A DNA stretch of 64,000 nucleotides, taken from contig CP136069.1 of the NCBI GenBank assembly GCA_032622095.1, positions 53,182,760 to 53,246,759 on the forward strand, given 5' to 3'. The DNA is from Siphonodentalium dalli. Its lineage: Eukaryota; Mollusca; Scaphopoda; Gadilida; Siphonodentaliidae. This document shows, one piece after another, positions 33,763 through 46,086 of this stretch. Each line of letters opens with the position of its first letter. The stretch's first letter is position 1. The notes under the pieces are model-generated. The model saw nothing but the letters and a program-made list of their open reading frames with translations. It did not search any database and had not been told where the DNA came from. A program made the translations under genes and the position numbers.

Positions 33763-34974
33763 ATTGATTCAGGCATGAAATTTGCAACTGTTGAAAATGT
33801 TGACCCAAATTGCTGGGTGGGGGGATGAGGCACATCCATTAATCACTGTCACTGACGAAGTTGCTGGTAGCATTGAGTTTTTTTCGCTTTTAGAATCCGA
33901 AAACATCAACGGCGTCTTTCACCACACTTCATAGCGGTACGGAAATCTACGATGAACTACGGAATTGTACGTTGTATACTATACGGAAATATAAGATGTA
34001 CTCAGATGTACTCACATGGCCGCCATGTTCGCCTTTGTAACAACAGGTTGATCATAGACCCACATTCCATTCACCGCAATGTCATTCATCCCAAAATGGT
34101 ACACATAAACGTTTGATTTCAGCACTGTTAGGGTCTGTGCAATCCATTGCTGTTGGGATATATACACTGAGAACTATACACTGAAGGTTGTCTACATGTA
34201 CATAATTATGGGATATAAATGATGGCACACAATGCATGCACGAGGCTACCACCACCCTTCTTCGTATGCCGGATTCCGTGTGTTTTTGAGTCGAATGCTG
34301 GATTCCATCTGCATTGTCTCGTATGTCGGATTCTAACTGCATACCTTACTCGTATTTAAATTCGCGCAGTACTATTTTTCGCTCAGTCTTGAATTCGCAC
34401 ACTTTAAATTCGCGCACCTATGGCTGTGCGAATTCAAAACTGTCACAAATATTTTCGTAAAAGTCTTGGATCTGATGAAAAATTCAGTTCTTAATCGTTC
34501 CTGAAGATACGCGTGTTTCTGAACCACAGATAGCAACGGATTTACATAGTGTAAAAGATGACTGAATCATCAATGTTTTGAGAAGATGCGTGTTTATATG
34601 CTCCAATAATAATTCTGACATAGTTATAGACATCATTGAATTGAAATGAACTCGAAAGATGTAAATTATAAAACCATAACCGCGTATATATAGGCAGCTG
34701 TTTTGAGAAAAAAAATCAATACTTGTCTGCATGTTGTGTCGACATAACTAATTCAGGCTGTATGGCCAGGGATTGTGTCACTCCGGGGTTGTCCAAGGTC
34801 GTGCTTTCGTGCACCGTCAGCTTGGATCGTGTGTATTTCTTAAAAATTACAAGTATTTCAACATCGATAATGTTACCATGATTTGTCGCTTCACATATTA
34901 GTATTGGTTTTGAGGTTGGTTGGTCGTATATGTAAATATCGGCCCAATTGTCTATTCAGTCTATCAATGCGTAA
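33763..34974. other. Non-coding stretch, no recognised gene
   Basis: A group of AAATTCGCGCA or GCGAATTCA words lies at about 34370-34440. No protein-like frame and no middle lectin exon was found here by eye. Confidence 0.35.
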
Positions 34975-35388
34975 TATATTTCCTTGGCCTCGGGGGTAAA
35001 ACATATTTGATTCGAGTCGAGGAACCCACCATCAAAGCTCAGAGTGATCAAATATCGATGTTTGAAATCTATTATTTTTCACCACCAATAATTTTAAGTG
35101 GCCCAGTAAACAGTCGACGAGAAGACTTTCTCTTACCAAATTGTAGATGGATAACTCTAAAATCAAGTGGCTTTTTTGGTGTCAGATATTTGACAAACCG
35201 GCAAAATTTCGTTGAACAAACTGTTGATAAATAACAGGTTTTGGGCAATGTTATACTGTGGTTGACTGTGGTTAACATTATAGCAAGTACTCGATTCTGA
35301 TAACTGAAGCGGAATTTCAAAAAATGTTGTTGTTGTTGGAATATGATGATATGGGGACCATCGAATCGGATTGAGTACCTATAACGGA
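34975..35388. repeat. MITE family C copy, left end worn
   Basis: Has GGGGTAAAACATATTTGATT, CGAGTCGAGGAACCCACC, a central ACCACCAATA tract, TGTGGTTAACATTATAGCAA and the right end CGGATTGAGTACC. In inverse orientation to the 27.8-kb copy. Confidence 0.65.
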
Positions 35389-35874
35389 CATGAGCTTCCA
35401 AATGCTATCGGCATAATTTGGAAGGAGGTATAAACGATATGCTGACATATCGGTTTCGCAAGCTCTGAAAAATACTGTTCATTGTCACAGCCATTTTCCA
35501 GCTGTTTTCATTTTTTTTTCGCACAGAAGTGAAATTAACGCTCTTTATTACTACTATATCATGCAAGAATAGATTAACAGCTCTTTTCTGTTCCGTGCCG
35601 TGAAAATGGCTGTTTTTTTGGGGGGGGGGCAAACATCTTGTAGAAGACTGTATTTGTTATGACTTCAATGTGTCTTTCTGTACGTGGTGCTTTCTATAAT
35701 GCTCGTAGAATGATATTTCAATTATATATCGACCTAGCTATCTCGATACCAGGATAAATTCAAAATTGAATATGATTAAGTGTATTTTTGAGCGCAAACC
35801 ACCATGTGGATTTAAGTCTTCTAACTGAAATAGTCCATTGGTGTATCATCAGTATTGTAAAATCAATATCTTAC
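35389..35874. other. Non-coding stretch, no recognised gene
   Basis: Contains a G run near 35620-35629 and a CAAACCACCATGTGG tract that is the inverse of 11871-11910. No accepted gene. Confidence 0.35.
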
Positions 35875-36008
35875 AAATTCCGACTTATGGCCGTCCGTAT
35901 TCGACTGAGCTGAACAAAATTCCTTGCCTTCGTACCATGTTGAATTGCCATTTCTGAAGAGATAACAGTTGTTTGTGTCCAGCCTTCTCATCCACCCATT
36001 GGGGCATG
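35875..36008 (-). CDS. C-type lectin domain, N-terminal exon
   Basis: On the minus strand the exon follows an acceptor ATATTTCAG and ends at the donor GTAAGAT. It reads C-P-N-G-W, N-C-Y-L-F, S-T-W-Y-E-G-K-E-F-C, the opening strand and first helix of a long-form C-type lectin-like domain with its first three cysteines. It lies upstream, in the sense of transcription, of the C-terminal lectin exon at 31886-32016. Its exit phase (0) and that exon's entry phase leave room for at least one missing middle exon. The open frame upstream of the acceptor is AT-rich intron. Confidence 0.8.
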
Positions 36009-36591
36009 CTGAAATATATGAAGATGCAATCAACAAATCCGTTATGTGAATATGTAACGTTGCGTACAACCAACTAAGACGTATCGAGCAGTGTTCCCAC
36101 TGGGCCGCCAAATCTGTTGGCCAATTCCATATTATTATTTTTGGCTTGATTGAGACTTGATTGTCATAATTGCAAATGAATATTGAGAAATACAGAATGA
36201 TATTTACAAAATGATATGAAGACATATACACTTATTATATTCTATGCTATCAAATAGTGGGTTTTTTGTATCAGATAAAAACCGTTATCCGTCTAGTGAG
36301 ATATCGATATCTCACTGGTATTCATCCGCGCTAAAATTAAAAGTGATTCGGTACTAGATGAGTTAATTAAAACTAAAAGTCCCTGAGTGTTCAGGTTGAA
36401 AAATTGTAATATATGATCAATTATTTTGTTAAACATACTATGATGTTAGCCCCTTTATCCCTCAACCAATCTGTCTGAAAAAATGTAACTATTTTTATAT
36501 GCACAATCTTATTAGCATGGCTGTGCTTGGGTACACACATCTGCACTTTTTACTCTTCTTTAGAGTTGAGTCATGGGCCAACTGAGCGGAG
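36009..36591. other. Non-coding stretch, no recognised gene
   Basis: AT-rich. GAGATATCGATATCTC at 36299-36314 is a short perfect palindrome. GTGAGATAT words recur around 36295-36315 and 36790-36840. Confidence 0.35.
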
Positions 36592-36773
36592 CATATAATA
36601 AACAGAACATCTATACACTTTTGGTTGGATATGGTAATGATCTCATTCGTGATGACAAATAAATAAATTTCCACTTGTGGAAATTAATTTTATTTTTGTC
36701 ATCACTCATGAGATAATTCCCATATGCAACCAAAAAGTGTAGATATTCTCTATTTATTATATACTTGCTCATG
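36592..36773. repeat. Palindromic element, copy 1
   Basis: The arms TATAATAAACAGAACATCTA, GATATGG, CTCATTCGTGATGACAAA and TTTCCACTTG are mirrored across a centre near 36683. No loop of note: the element is nearly one hairpin of about 180 bp. Confidence 0.75.
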
Positions 36774-36894
36774 AATTATAAGGTTTTAGCAGTGAGATAT
36801 AAGTGATTTCCCACTAGTGAGATATAAGTGATATCCCACTGGTGAAATTTCTGATGTATTGACATTCATTGGGGGCCATAGGCAAGTAACTAAA

Positions 36895-37081
36895 GTATAT
36901 AATAAACAGAATATCCACACATTTTCAGTGGATATGGGTTAAATCTCATTCGTGATGACAAAACATTTGAATTTCCACTCGTGGCTAAAGCCACTCGTGG
37001 AAATTCAATGTTTTGTCATCACTCATGAGATATAACCCATATCCACTGAAAAAGTGTGGATATCCTCTATATACTATATAC
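36895..37081. repeat. Palindromic element, copy 2
   Basis: Same family as 36592-36773, about 120 bp further on and in a similar orientation. The two arms meet at TTTCCACTCGTGGCTAAAGC. Ends at ACTATATAC. Confidence 0.75.
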
Positions 37082-37612
37082 ATGGCCAAATTTTAAAAAA
37101 AACGTTTGTCAAATTAAATCCTCAGTTCTGGTCTCACAATTATTGATTTTTTTTTTATTTAACATCTAACATTCTATATAATTATGTCCATACCTTCAAA
37201 TAACGTGTCTAGACTTCTTTAATCCTTTTTTTCTATATTTTTTATTCATATGCTTTATGTACATTATTTACAGTGATGTCATACAAACATATATGTAAGT
37301 ATTACAAAAACAATCATGTTAATAATTAAAATGACATCACATTTGGGGCGGGTGGGGTCCTTGCACACTAACATGCACTCTCCTTGCACACCATACAGTA
37401 CATGCATATCAATAAATGTTTATATATGATAGACAAAACAAAAACCATACAATAATACATTCGTCTGTCAAAAACATGATATATGTTGGTATTTATTTGT
37501 GTTTGCGTGTACACCTATATCAATAAAACAAACTATAAGTTGGATTGATACCTGGTGTCAGTCTTTGTATTGATTGTATCTGGTTATTTGTCAAAATATC
37601 TTTGTTATTGCT

Positions 37613-38562
37613 TTATGAGCTATTGTTTAACGCTTTTGTCAAAGCACCCCATTCCTCCTGAAAATTCAACAGTCTATCACCTCTCAAAGCAATGATCTTT
37701 TCCATATGAGTTCGGTTAACTAATTCATTCAAAAAAGCTTTTAAAGATAATTCAATGGGATCCAATTTCGTTTTATAGATATAGTATTTTAAAATAATTA
37801 AAATAATGTTTCTTATATTGGCACCCTTTTCCGGCGAGACCCCAAATAATATGTTACATTTTGTAAGTTGGATATCTAGTATGTTGGTGTTTATCCGGCG
37901 TTGTACTGTTCTTAAGAAACATGATACTATAGGACAGTCAAAAAATATGTGGGAAATTGATTCTATCATATGACATCGGTTACAGTTACTATCGCTAGTA
38001 ATTTTCATCTTTTGTAGTAATTGTTTGGTCGCCAGAATTCTAGTATTTATACGGAACTGGAACCATCGCAACCTGGTGTCAGAGAGTGATTAAACGGCAG
38101 TGCGAATGTGTATGTCCATGGTACTTGATAATTGTTATGTCCCAGTTCTAATGCCCATTTCTGTATTGCGGAAGGTTTTGCCATTTTATCCGATATGAGA
38201 ATGTCATAAAAATCTTTGCAACCCCGTATACTTTTTAGAAGTAATGATAACTGCCCGGGAATGAGGGGATTTGGTTGTTTTGATAGTCTTTGGTCAAGCA
38301 AATGCGACAGCTTGATCAACTGTTTATTGATGCTATGGATTGTAGTAAAGTTTGTCGATATATCATACATTTCTTTCATCCTAGCTACAGTTGGGAGTTC
38401 ATTGTTGTCGGAAATAAGGTCATTCACAAATATCACGCCTTTTCGCTTCCATTCCTGTATATCAATCGAGTATTGGTTTATGTTAATAGTATCGTTGTTC
38501 CATAAAGTATTTGAGATTAGATGTGAATGTTTACTGGATAGCTTCTTGAGTAAGTTTTCCAA
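37613..38562 (-). pseudogene. LINE ORF2 C-terminal part
   Basis: Two overlapping frames (38047-38562 and 37613-38071) with a frameshift near 38075. The last part has R-W-F-Q-F-R-I-N-T-R-I-L and C-N-R-C-H-M...H-I-F-F-D-C-P, the C-x2-C...H-x4-C tail that follows the RT in L1/Tx1 elements. Ends with TAG at 37613. Confidence 0.8.
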
Positions 38563-39949
38563 GCCGATATGACGTCACACCAAAATGGGTTTATGATTGT
38601 ATCCTTGATCGATTCCAGGTATTTTACACCGTATGTGAGAAATAGTGGATCAGATAATATTTCGGGGGCGATACTTATCCATTTTGCGTGTTTTGTGGTG
38701 AATCGTCTGAGCCAGGTTATTTTTAGAGCTTCGATAAATTCTTTAATTTTTGTCATTTTTAGGCCGCCTTGTTGATAATTTTTGCACACTTGTGAACGTT
38801 TAATTCGGTCTCGTTTCCCGTTCCAGATAAACCTGAATAACATGGTATCTATTTCGTCAATAAACGTTTGGGTGGGATTTGGAAGAGATTGGAATAGATG
38901 GACTAATTTTGGAATTATGGTAGATTTGATTATTACAATACGACCGAGTGGAGTTAAGACTCTATGCTTCCATTTTTCAATTCCGGCTTTCATTTCGATA
39001 AGTTTGTTTCCAAAATTGAGGGTATGCAATTGTGATAAATCTGTACTGTATGTTATTCCCAGCAAATTGAATTGTTTTCTTACAGAAATGTCGCAATTTT
39101 CGAAGGGTGCACCGGTGGTGTCCTTTTTTGCGACTAACCGAACTATCTGATATTTTTCCAGGTTGGCTTTCAATCATGACATGTTTGCGAATGTGTCGAG
39201 AACATTCAAGCTTTCTTTAAGGGATTCTTCGCTTCCGTCCAGGATGAGTGTAGTGTCGTCGGCATACTGATTAATTTTATGTTCTGTACTGCCGAGGGTG
39301 ATGCCTTTTATCTTTTTATTTTCCCTCACCATAATTGCAACTATTTCTGCACATAGGAGAAAAATGTACGGAGATACCGGGTCTCCTTGTCTACAGCCTC
39401 TCGATTGCTGGAAAAAGGGAGATATTGTGCCGTTAACGATGACTGCCGATTTAATGTCTGTATAAACGTTTTATCCACCTTCTAATCGATTCTCCGAAGT
39501 TAAATTTCAATAAGCACTCATCGATAAATGACCATGAAACAGTGTCGAACGCCTTCTCAAAGTCTATCAATAGTAACATGCCTGGTATGTTGTGTATGTC
39601 AGTCTCGTGTAGTATGTCATATATTAAACGCGTGTTGTCTCCTATGAATCTCCCAGAAAGAAAACCGGTTTGATATTCGTTAATTATGGTAGGTAGAACT
39701 GATTTTATCCGGTTAGCGACACATGCATGAAGATGCCAGTTTATACGATATATTTAGCAGAGATATTGGACGCCAGTTTTTAAGATACATCCTTGGTTTG
39801 TCATCTTTTGGGATTAAAGTTATAATACCCTGTTTTTGTGTGGTAGATAGTTCCCCCTTTGTGAAGGCATGATTAAGTGCGTTAAGAACAAAGATATTTA
39901 AATCGTTCCAGAAAATGTTGTAGAACTCAACTGTGCATGTACCCGTCAA
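38517..39949 (-). pseudogene. LINE ORF2 reverse transcriptase region
   Basis: The fingers motif K-N-W-R-P-I-S-L-L-N lies near 39790. The catalytic Y-A-D-D is at about 39254-39265, followed by T-T-L-I-L-D. Beyond it lie the thumb and connector with L-G-I-T-Y-S and W-N-G-K-R. The frame changes between 39713 and 39480 and stops after the palm (TGA at about 39175), then reopens. Broken RT. Confidence 0.82.
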
Positions 39950-40190
39950 GACCAGGTGATTTTCCGTTCTTCATTTTTCGCAATGCTTCAGTCAGTTCGG
40001 GTAAAGTGATTTCGCCTTCAAAGGAGTGTGATTGGGTCGGAGTAAGCGAAGGGGCACTGATATCAGATAATTTCGAAGTGGGGTTAATGTTCGTTTTTTT
40101 TTGTGTAAAGCCTTTCGTAGAATGCTTTGGTTTCTTCTATAATATCGACTGATTCTGTGATTTTTCTATTGTTACTGTCTCTAATTTCAT

Positions 40191-41402
40191 TTATAGATTT
40201 GGATAAGTATATTGACGTTTTTCGAGATTTAGAAAATATTTTGTAGGTTTTTCGCCTTCATCAATATACTTAGCTTTCGTTCGTGTCATAATACCTTCTA
40301 TTTTATACTTTCTTATGGTCTGTAGTTTAATTTCAATGTCTTTCAAATCATCTATCATTATGTTTGTGGATTGAGCACTCGAGGTCGCGAGCTCTTGTTC
40401 TATTTTACCCTTTCGTTGTATTAATTTATCTTCGTCATTAGCTTTCTGTCTTTTCAAGCGAGAAGAATATTGAATTGTTTTCCCTTTGATGTCAAGTAAA
40501 AGTGCGTCCAGGAATAAGGAATCTGATATGGAAAAATTATTCGGTGCCAGACCGCCAATGGAGTTTGTTTTTTTATATCTTTGAATATTATCATTTATGG
40601 TGTCCCTGACGATATTTTTATATTCTTCTCTAAAAAGCAAGGAGTTGTTGAACTTCCAGAATCCGCGTCCTTGTTTGATATTATTTATTCTAAGTTCTAG
40701 AGTAATTATCGAGTGATCGGTTCGATAGCCCGGAAGTATATCTAATGTATCAGTAACGAGAGTAAGGAGGTCTGATGACATAAGAAAAAAGTCAAGTCTC
40801 GTCATTTTTAACGGGGACGTTCTGCGCCATGTGTAACGCTTCATTGTTGGGTTTATAAGACGCCATGGGTCGATCAAACCATGGGCATGTGACATGGCCT
40901 CTACTTCGGTTTTTGATTGAGTATTAGTAGTATGGAGATACTTGTATGTGTCAAGGTGTTGGTCCTGGACTAGATTCCAGTCCCCGCATATTATCACATG
41001 AGTGTTCCCAATGGAGGCAATTTTATCGTTAATCGTTTTATAGAATTTCGGATCGTCATCGTTTGGTCCGTAAATAACTGTTAGGGTAATGCGAATTTCC
41101 TCTAACGAGATATCTAAAATAATTTAGTTACCATTTTTGTCTTGTATGGAATCATGTAATTCAAATTGAAACGTATTTCTAAACAGTATGGCCACGCCTC
41201 TGGATTGCGATTTATAAGAAGAAAATCTGCACTCATACCCCCATTCGGATCTTATAATGTTCTTTTGGTCTTTCGTAAAGTGTGTGTCTTGAAGACAGTA
41301 TATAGAACCATTGATAGACTTGAGGTGATCGAACACATCCCGTCTTTTCTGTCTCTGATTCAACCCTCGGCAGTTCATTGATACGATCTTAATGGTTGAC
41401 AT
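40191..41402 (-). pseudogene. LINE ORF2 endonuclease and linker
   Basis: Starts at ATG 41402. Apurinic-type endonuclease motifs are M-N-C-R-G-L-N near residue 8, Q-D-T-H near 38, C-G-D-W-N after the stop, R-L-D-F-F-L and T-D-H-S-I-I-T. A TAA at about 41124 interrupts the frame, which then stays open in the same phase to 40191. The linker carries I-D-E-G-E-K-P-T-K-Y-F-L-N-L-E, a strong L1/Tx1 marker, just before the next frameshift. Confidence 0.85.
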
Positions 41403-43531
41403 TATTGGATTCGCGACGTCTACAACTCATCCTGGACCAAACGTAACAGTTGTCGACACATTCTAAACAAAGGCTGGTGTACATATGTAGTAGGTTGGTA
41501 CATGTATAATACAAGTTGATGTTACCAATTGCTTTAAATGTTGAAGCCGTCGGTATATATGAATAAAATAAACACAAAGACATGTAACATTGATGATCAT
41601 AGACATTAATATGACACAGAGCGTTCTGAGAGCATACACCATTCATACGGGGGGATGGGTTAAATGTGGTATGTGCATTTATTTTCGTCCGGTTCTTTCA
41701 GCATGCTATTCCCGGTACGCGACCGCTGGTCTCGGAACAATGTGATTAAAAATTCTATGTAAAGTCGTTATACATGTGCATCATATTCTTGAAATTGCAC
41801 TTCAAAAATAAACTTTTGAAAGCCTGATACTCAATATGTAGATTATACTAGCGCCCTTGTCTATGGATAGTGTATATGATCATGTATATATCGGATCAAA
41901 ATTAAGGTGTTAAAAACATTGGTTACTAAATATATTGTTATAAGTATAAATTTGAAATAATATCGAAATGCCTCATCTCACATAGTTGTGGACTTATTTA
42001 ATCCTGCCATTGTTACTTGACAATACATCACAACCCAATATCTACCATTCAGACTTCTGGCAGACAAAGGATTCATTAGTGTTAATCATCATTACTGTGT
42101 TATTGCATTTGGTGATCCATTGTTTGATAGTCCATTGGCATGAGTGCCTTTGGTTACATATTAAGTTGCATCACCTAATCAATTAGCAGATGATCATACT
42201 ATAAATTTGCTTCTCATGTCCCTCCCGTTACAAAATCAATTTGGGTTTGTTCCTATTTTGCTGTAAAAACAACATTGGCTAAAAGTTTGGCCAAAATAAA
42301 AAATTTGTTTTGCCATTATCGAAATCAAATTGCCCATTGACCAATCAGGGACGTAACGACAGGGGTGTCGTGTGTCTCACACCCCCCCCCCAATGAGGAC
42401 CATAATTTTCAATAACTGGAAATTTCATGACTCATGTACTTATACGTGTAGTTCCTCTCATAGCAGTATATTAATCGGTTTATTTAAATTTGTCCTGCAA
42501 GGTAGCAATGTAATATCAATATAACAAGTTAATACACAGTCATTTGAGTAAACAAATTCCAGTAATGCTCATTACCTGAGCACATATATGAAATTGAAAG
42601 CAAAGCATTTCCTTCAAGTTCAGACTGCTATGTTTTACAAACCATAGATTCATGGTCATTAGTCTATTAGTAATGTCAAACCTCCATTGTCTTTCTGAGG
42701 ACAGTTTTAGCAATATAACAATCGTGCAGCATGCATATGTGTTACCAGTGTGTGAGTTATAACCTGTGACTCCTTGGAATTTGAATACATGTATTGAAAC
42801 TCGTATTCGCTCCTCAACCATATTCTGATTAATATCATGTGTAATGTACTGCATGCAAGGTGTACTCAATACATAAAACATGGATCAATTCTATGTCACT
42901 CTTATTACTAGTGTCAGGGTCTTTTTTACACAGTACATACTTAAAAAGAACATACATGTGTATATAAACCCAAATTATTAAGCCATTAAGCCAATATTGG
43001 AATTTTGCATTACTCAAAACCAACTCCTATATAGTTGGAAATTTTATTAGACCAAATCCTACATGTAGTATATGTACATATAAGCACTTTCGGTGCGATA
43101 TGTGAGGCAATCATTGTTAATTAATGATATATATGTATTCATGCGCAAAAAGCTCAGTTGAAACGAAAATTGAATATCGCTTATCTGTTTAATTAGTAGT
43201 GTTCGTTCCATATGGGGTTTTACTATAACAAACTGTCAATCGGTTACATTCCAGCCTAAATTACAAATTTTAGTGATGGATTCAAACATTGCAAACCACT
43301 GCATCTAAATGTGAGTTTGGATTTGTTTTAATCTACCATATTTTCTTCGAATAAGCAATTAGCAATCAGCAATTATTCAATGGGTGATAAATAGCATATA
43401 CACGGCTTAGCTTGTGGGTTTTGAAATTGTTTTCGACAGCATTTTCACAATTTACCTCGACTGCATTATGAGAACATGGTATTTGGATTTATTGATCCAT
43501 CAACAACAAAATATACTACATAATCATGCAC
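41403..43531. other. Non-coding stretch, no recognised gene
   Basis: AT-rich with no accepted gene. A C run at about 42382-42391. Possible 5' remnant of the LINE directly after 41402, but no ORF1 was seen. Confidence 0.35.
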
Positions 43532-43885
43532 TTAAAGGGGTATTGTACACTAAATATGGTCATTTATGGGACCATCTCCTTTTATACTCAACATAATATA
43601 TGCAACAAATGAATGAATTTGAGCCATTGGTTAGTGCTAAATACACTCATATTCTCCATGAACGGTACATACAACAGGATACGTATAATGAAAATGAATT
43701 TACGGCTGGAGTCATAAATTCATTTTCAGTATAATTACCATGTTGTTTGCATCGTTCATAGAGCACATGAGTGTACTTTGCACTAATCCATGGCTCAAAA
43801 TCATTCATTTGTTGCATATATTATGTTGAGTATAAAATGAGATGATCCCATAAATGACTGGATTTAGTGTACAGTACCCCTTTAA
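43532..43885. repeat. Hairpin MITE family D, copy 1
   Basis: Terminal repeats TTAAAGGGGTATTGTACACT and GTGTACAGTACCCCTTTAA. Nearly the whole 354 bp is self-complementary (GGACCATCTCCTTTTATACT, ATGCAACAAATGAATGA and their inverses). Copies occur at 46087-46402 and 55508-55728. Confidence 0.8.
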
Positions 43886-44133
43886 ATATAGGTATAGCTA
43901 TAGTCAGAATAAGTGGCTATTGACGCGATAGAATAATATTGATTATTCTTATGATTTTAGTCACAAATATGGCTTGATGCCATTGATTAGAGACAGCTCT
44001 GATGAATGGTAGCAATCAATATCTGGGACTAAAACCATAAAAGAAAAAATACAACCACATTAATGCATCGCTTAAAGGGTCACGTATTCTGAATACATGT
44101 GTATATATGCAGTGAAAACGCTGAGATTGTTCT
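43886..44133. other. Short non-coding gap before the receptor gene
   Basis: Downstream of the receptor's stop codon. No clear AATAAA was seen on the minus strand close to the stop. Confidence 0.35.
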
Positions 44134-45162
44134 TCAACGCGGTTTTGTCACGAAAACGTATTTTGTAATGAATGCTAGCACTGCCTTCCTGTATACTGGT
44201 GACATAAGCATTAGTATATAAAAAATTTGTGAAAAATGCATAAACCGTACTCCATTACATATATGCCATATAAGATATAACGTGTACGACGAAGTAGAAG
44301 TAGTGTCCTGTAATAACTCGGGGTAAAATTCTTCGACGGCTTCAACAATGGTCAAGGGTAAGAACGATAGGAATGATAATGCCAGCACAGCAACGAGTGC
44401 GATACTTGTACGGTTCACAGATTGTGTTGCGCTAACGTTACCATGGCGACTGTTGTTCTTCATAGCAGCCACGTGTTGCATTCGAAGGGATGCAATCGTC
44501 CATATGGTCGCTACCGCTATGAGTACTAACGGAACCATGGCGAATAGTACCTCGATAACTACAGTATCAAGTGCATCAAAGTTCTGCACGACGCTACAAA
44601 ATTCATTCAAATTTCTCCCAACCGGGCACTCAGAATTACAGCCTGATAAGGGAGTTGCCAATACAAATACCGCCACGATGAGTACGCATGCGCAGATGTG
44701 TGCTTTCTTCGTTGTACATAGTGATTGACGTCTCAGTGGGAAAACCACAACGATTAATCGATCCATACCATACGCAGTAGCAAGCCACACAGGAGTAACG
44801 TTAACCTGACCACTAATCGTCCATAAGTAACACGGAATCTCCTGTGTAAATATCAGCTCCACACCATACCATTTCTGCGCTACGTCCTCAGTGGCAATGT
44901 ACGCAATTGCAAGTGTGTCGGCTACTGCTAAATATCGCAGATGAACGGAGTAAGAGAACTTTCGGAATGATTTGCAGCACATGAGTGCGAACATCATCGC
45001 ATTGCCGACAACACCGATAACAGCAATACAAACTATAGCTATAGTGTATGAACGCTCGCTTACGTAACCATATGTATAATCATTGTCGAACTCATTGTCA
45101 TCATAAACATCCAATGTGTCATTATAATTTGTCGTATTATTCAGGGAGCTGGAGAAAGCCAT
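44134..45162 (-). CDS. Rhodopsin-family GPCR, neuropeptide-receptor-like
   Basis: An intronless receptor of 342 residues, start ATG at 45162. The N-terminus is acidic with N-glycosylation sites (N-T-T near 9, N-D-T near 14). Transmembrane helices lie at about 41-62 (with G-V-V-G-N), 74-92 (L-A-V-A-D), 112-135, 153-173, 199-223, 252-275 and 296-320. C111 before helix 3 and C189 in the second outer loop could form the usual disulphide. The D-R-Y position reads M-D-R-L and the N-P-x-x-Y position S-P-V-Y, followed by R-K. Helix 6 has F-L-P-L and no C-W-x-P. Such variants are common in invertebrate peptide receptors of the FMRFamide or orphan type. The ligand cannot be told from sequence. Confidence 0.88.
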   Translation of the reverse strand: MAFSSSLNNTTNYNDTLDVYDDNEFDNDYTYGYVSERSYTIAIVCIAVIGVVGNAMMFALMCCKSFRKFSYSVHLRYLAVADTLAIAYIATEDVAQKWYGVELIFTQEIPCYLWTISGQVNVTPVWLATAYGMDRLIVVVFPLRRQSLCTTKKAHICACVLIVAVFVLATPLSGCNSECPVGRNLNEFCSVVQNFDALDTVVIEVLFAMVPLVLIAVATIWTIASLRMQHVAAMKNNSRHGNVSATQSVNRTSIALVAVLALSFLSFLPLTIVEAVEEFYPELLQDTTSTSSYTLYLIWHICNGVRFMHFSQIFYILMLMSPVYRKAVLAFITKYVFVTKPR

Positions 45163-46086
45163 GTTTGTTGATCACAAACTGTAGTTGGACGATACGTGCC
45201 ACTTGTTTTATACCCAGACACCCGAGAGGAGTTCTCGACTTCCGATTGGACATGCTCGCGATTTAATTTCGCAAGAAATTACTGTAATTACGGATACACA
45301 TTACAATGTCACGAAAACTCACTCAATACCTATTAATATTGGCTTCATTACCTCCAACTGACAGCGTAGATAACTAGCACGACATCACTGAATACAATAT
45401 CGAGTATCTTATATTCGATTTTAAAGGTTGTCATATAATTTACAAGCGCAATAATATCTGCCGACTTTTGCTAACTAAGTCATCACATGTCGTATGAAGA
45501 GACGACAGAAGCACTGAAGGGCAAGGAGGGGGAGGGGGAGTGATTCCGAGGGGTACTGCAGTATTTCAGATTTTGAAAAATAATTGGGTTTGATATAAAT
45601 TGATGAATATTGTTGACTAAAATCTCATCTTCACATTATATTGAATAAATTTTCTAATTACATAGTTGACAAACAACCGTTCGTCACCTTGTTGGTTATT
45701 TTTTTTATTGAGCTGGCCAAGTAAGCAAATCACAAAAGGGCGACGGATGGTTGTTTGTCAACTACGTGTATGGTATTACCATGAACCAAATTCCATATGC
45801 AAAGGGCACATTGGCCTCCTCTTGTGTGGATATAATTCCATGGCCTGCTATATTCATATTATAATTATATTCCAAAACGGGATTTGCATTAATCAACGAC
45901 AGCAATATATCTACTTTTTTATGTGGAGGCGAAGTTTCCTCTAAGTGAGAACATAGATATATACATGTATATAGTTGGCAATTTCTCACAATTTCTCACC
46001 CCCCCCCCCCCGCAGTTGGAACCCCCCTAGCAACGTCCCTCTGACCAATTTGATATATGCCAGCGTGAACCCTGGTATCGAACCAC
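45163..46086. other. Upstream region of the GPCR, no other gene
   Basis: No accepted gene. A GGGAGGGGGAGGGGGAG run lies at about 45525-45541 and a C run at about 46000-46012. ACAACCGTTCG and GACGGATGGTTGTTTGTC form a weak inverted pair near 45672 and 45743. No clear promoter element. Confidence 0.35.

Larger units (their letters stand above)
37140..41402 (-). mobile_element. L1/Tx1-like LINE, broken, minus strand
   Basis: About 4.2 kb on the minus strand, with an endonuclease-RT ORF2 in several frames. The domain order is AP endonuclease, linker, RT with Y-A-D-D, and a C-terminal zinc-finger-like tail. The T-run tracts at 37147-37160 and 37227-37245 read as A runs on the element strand and could be its 3' end. 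No ORF1 was seen beyond 41402, so the element is probably 5'-truncated. At least one stop and several frameshifts make it inactive. Confidence 0.82.
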
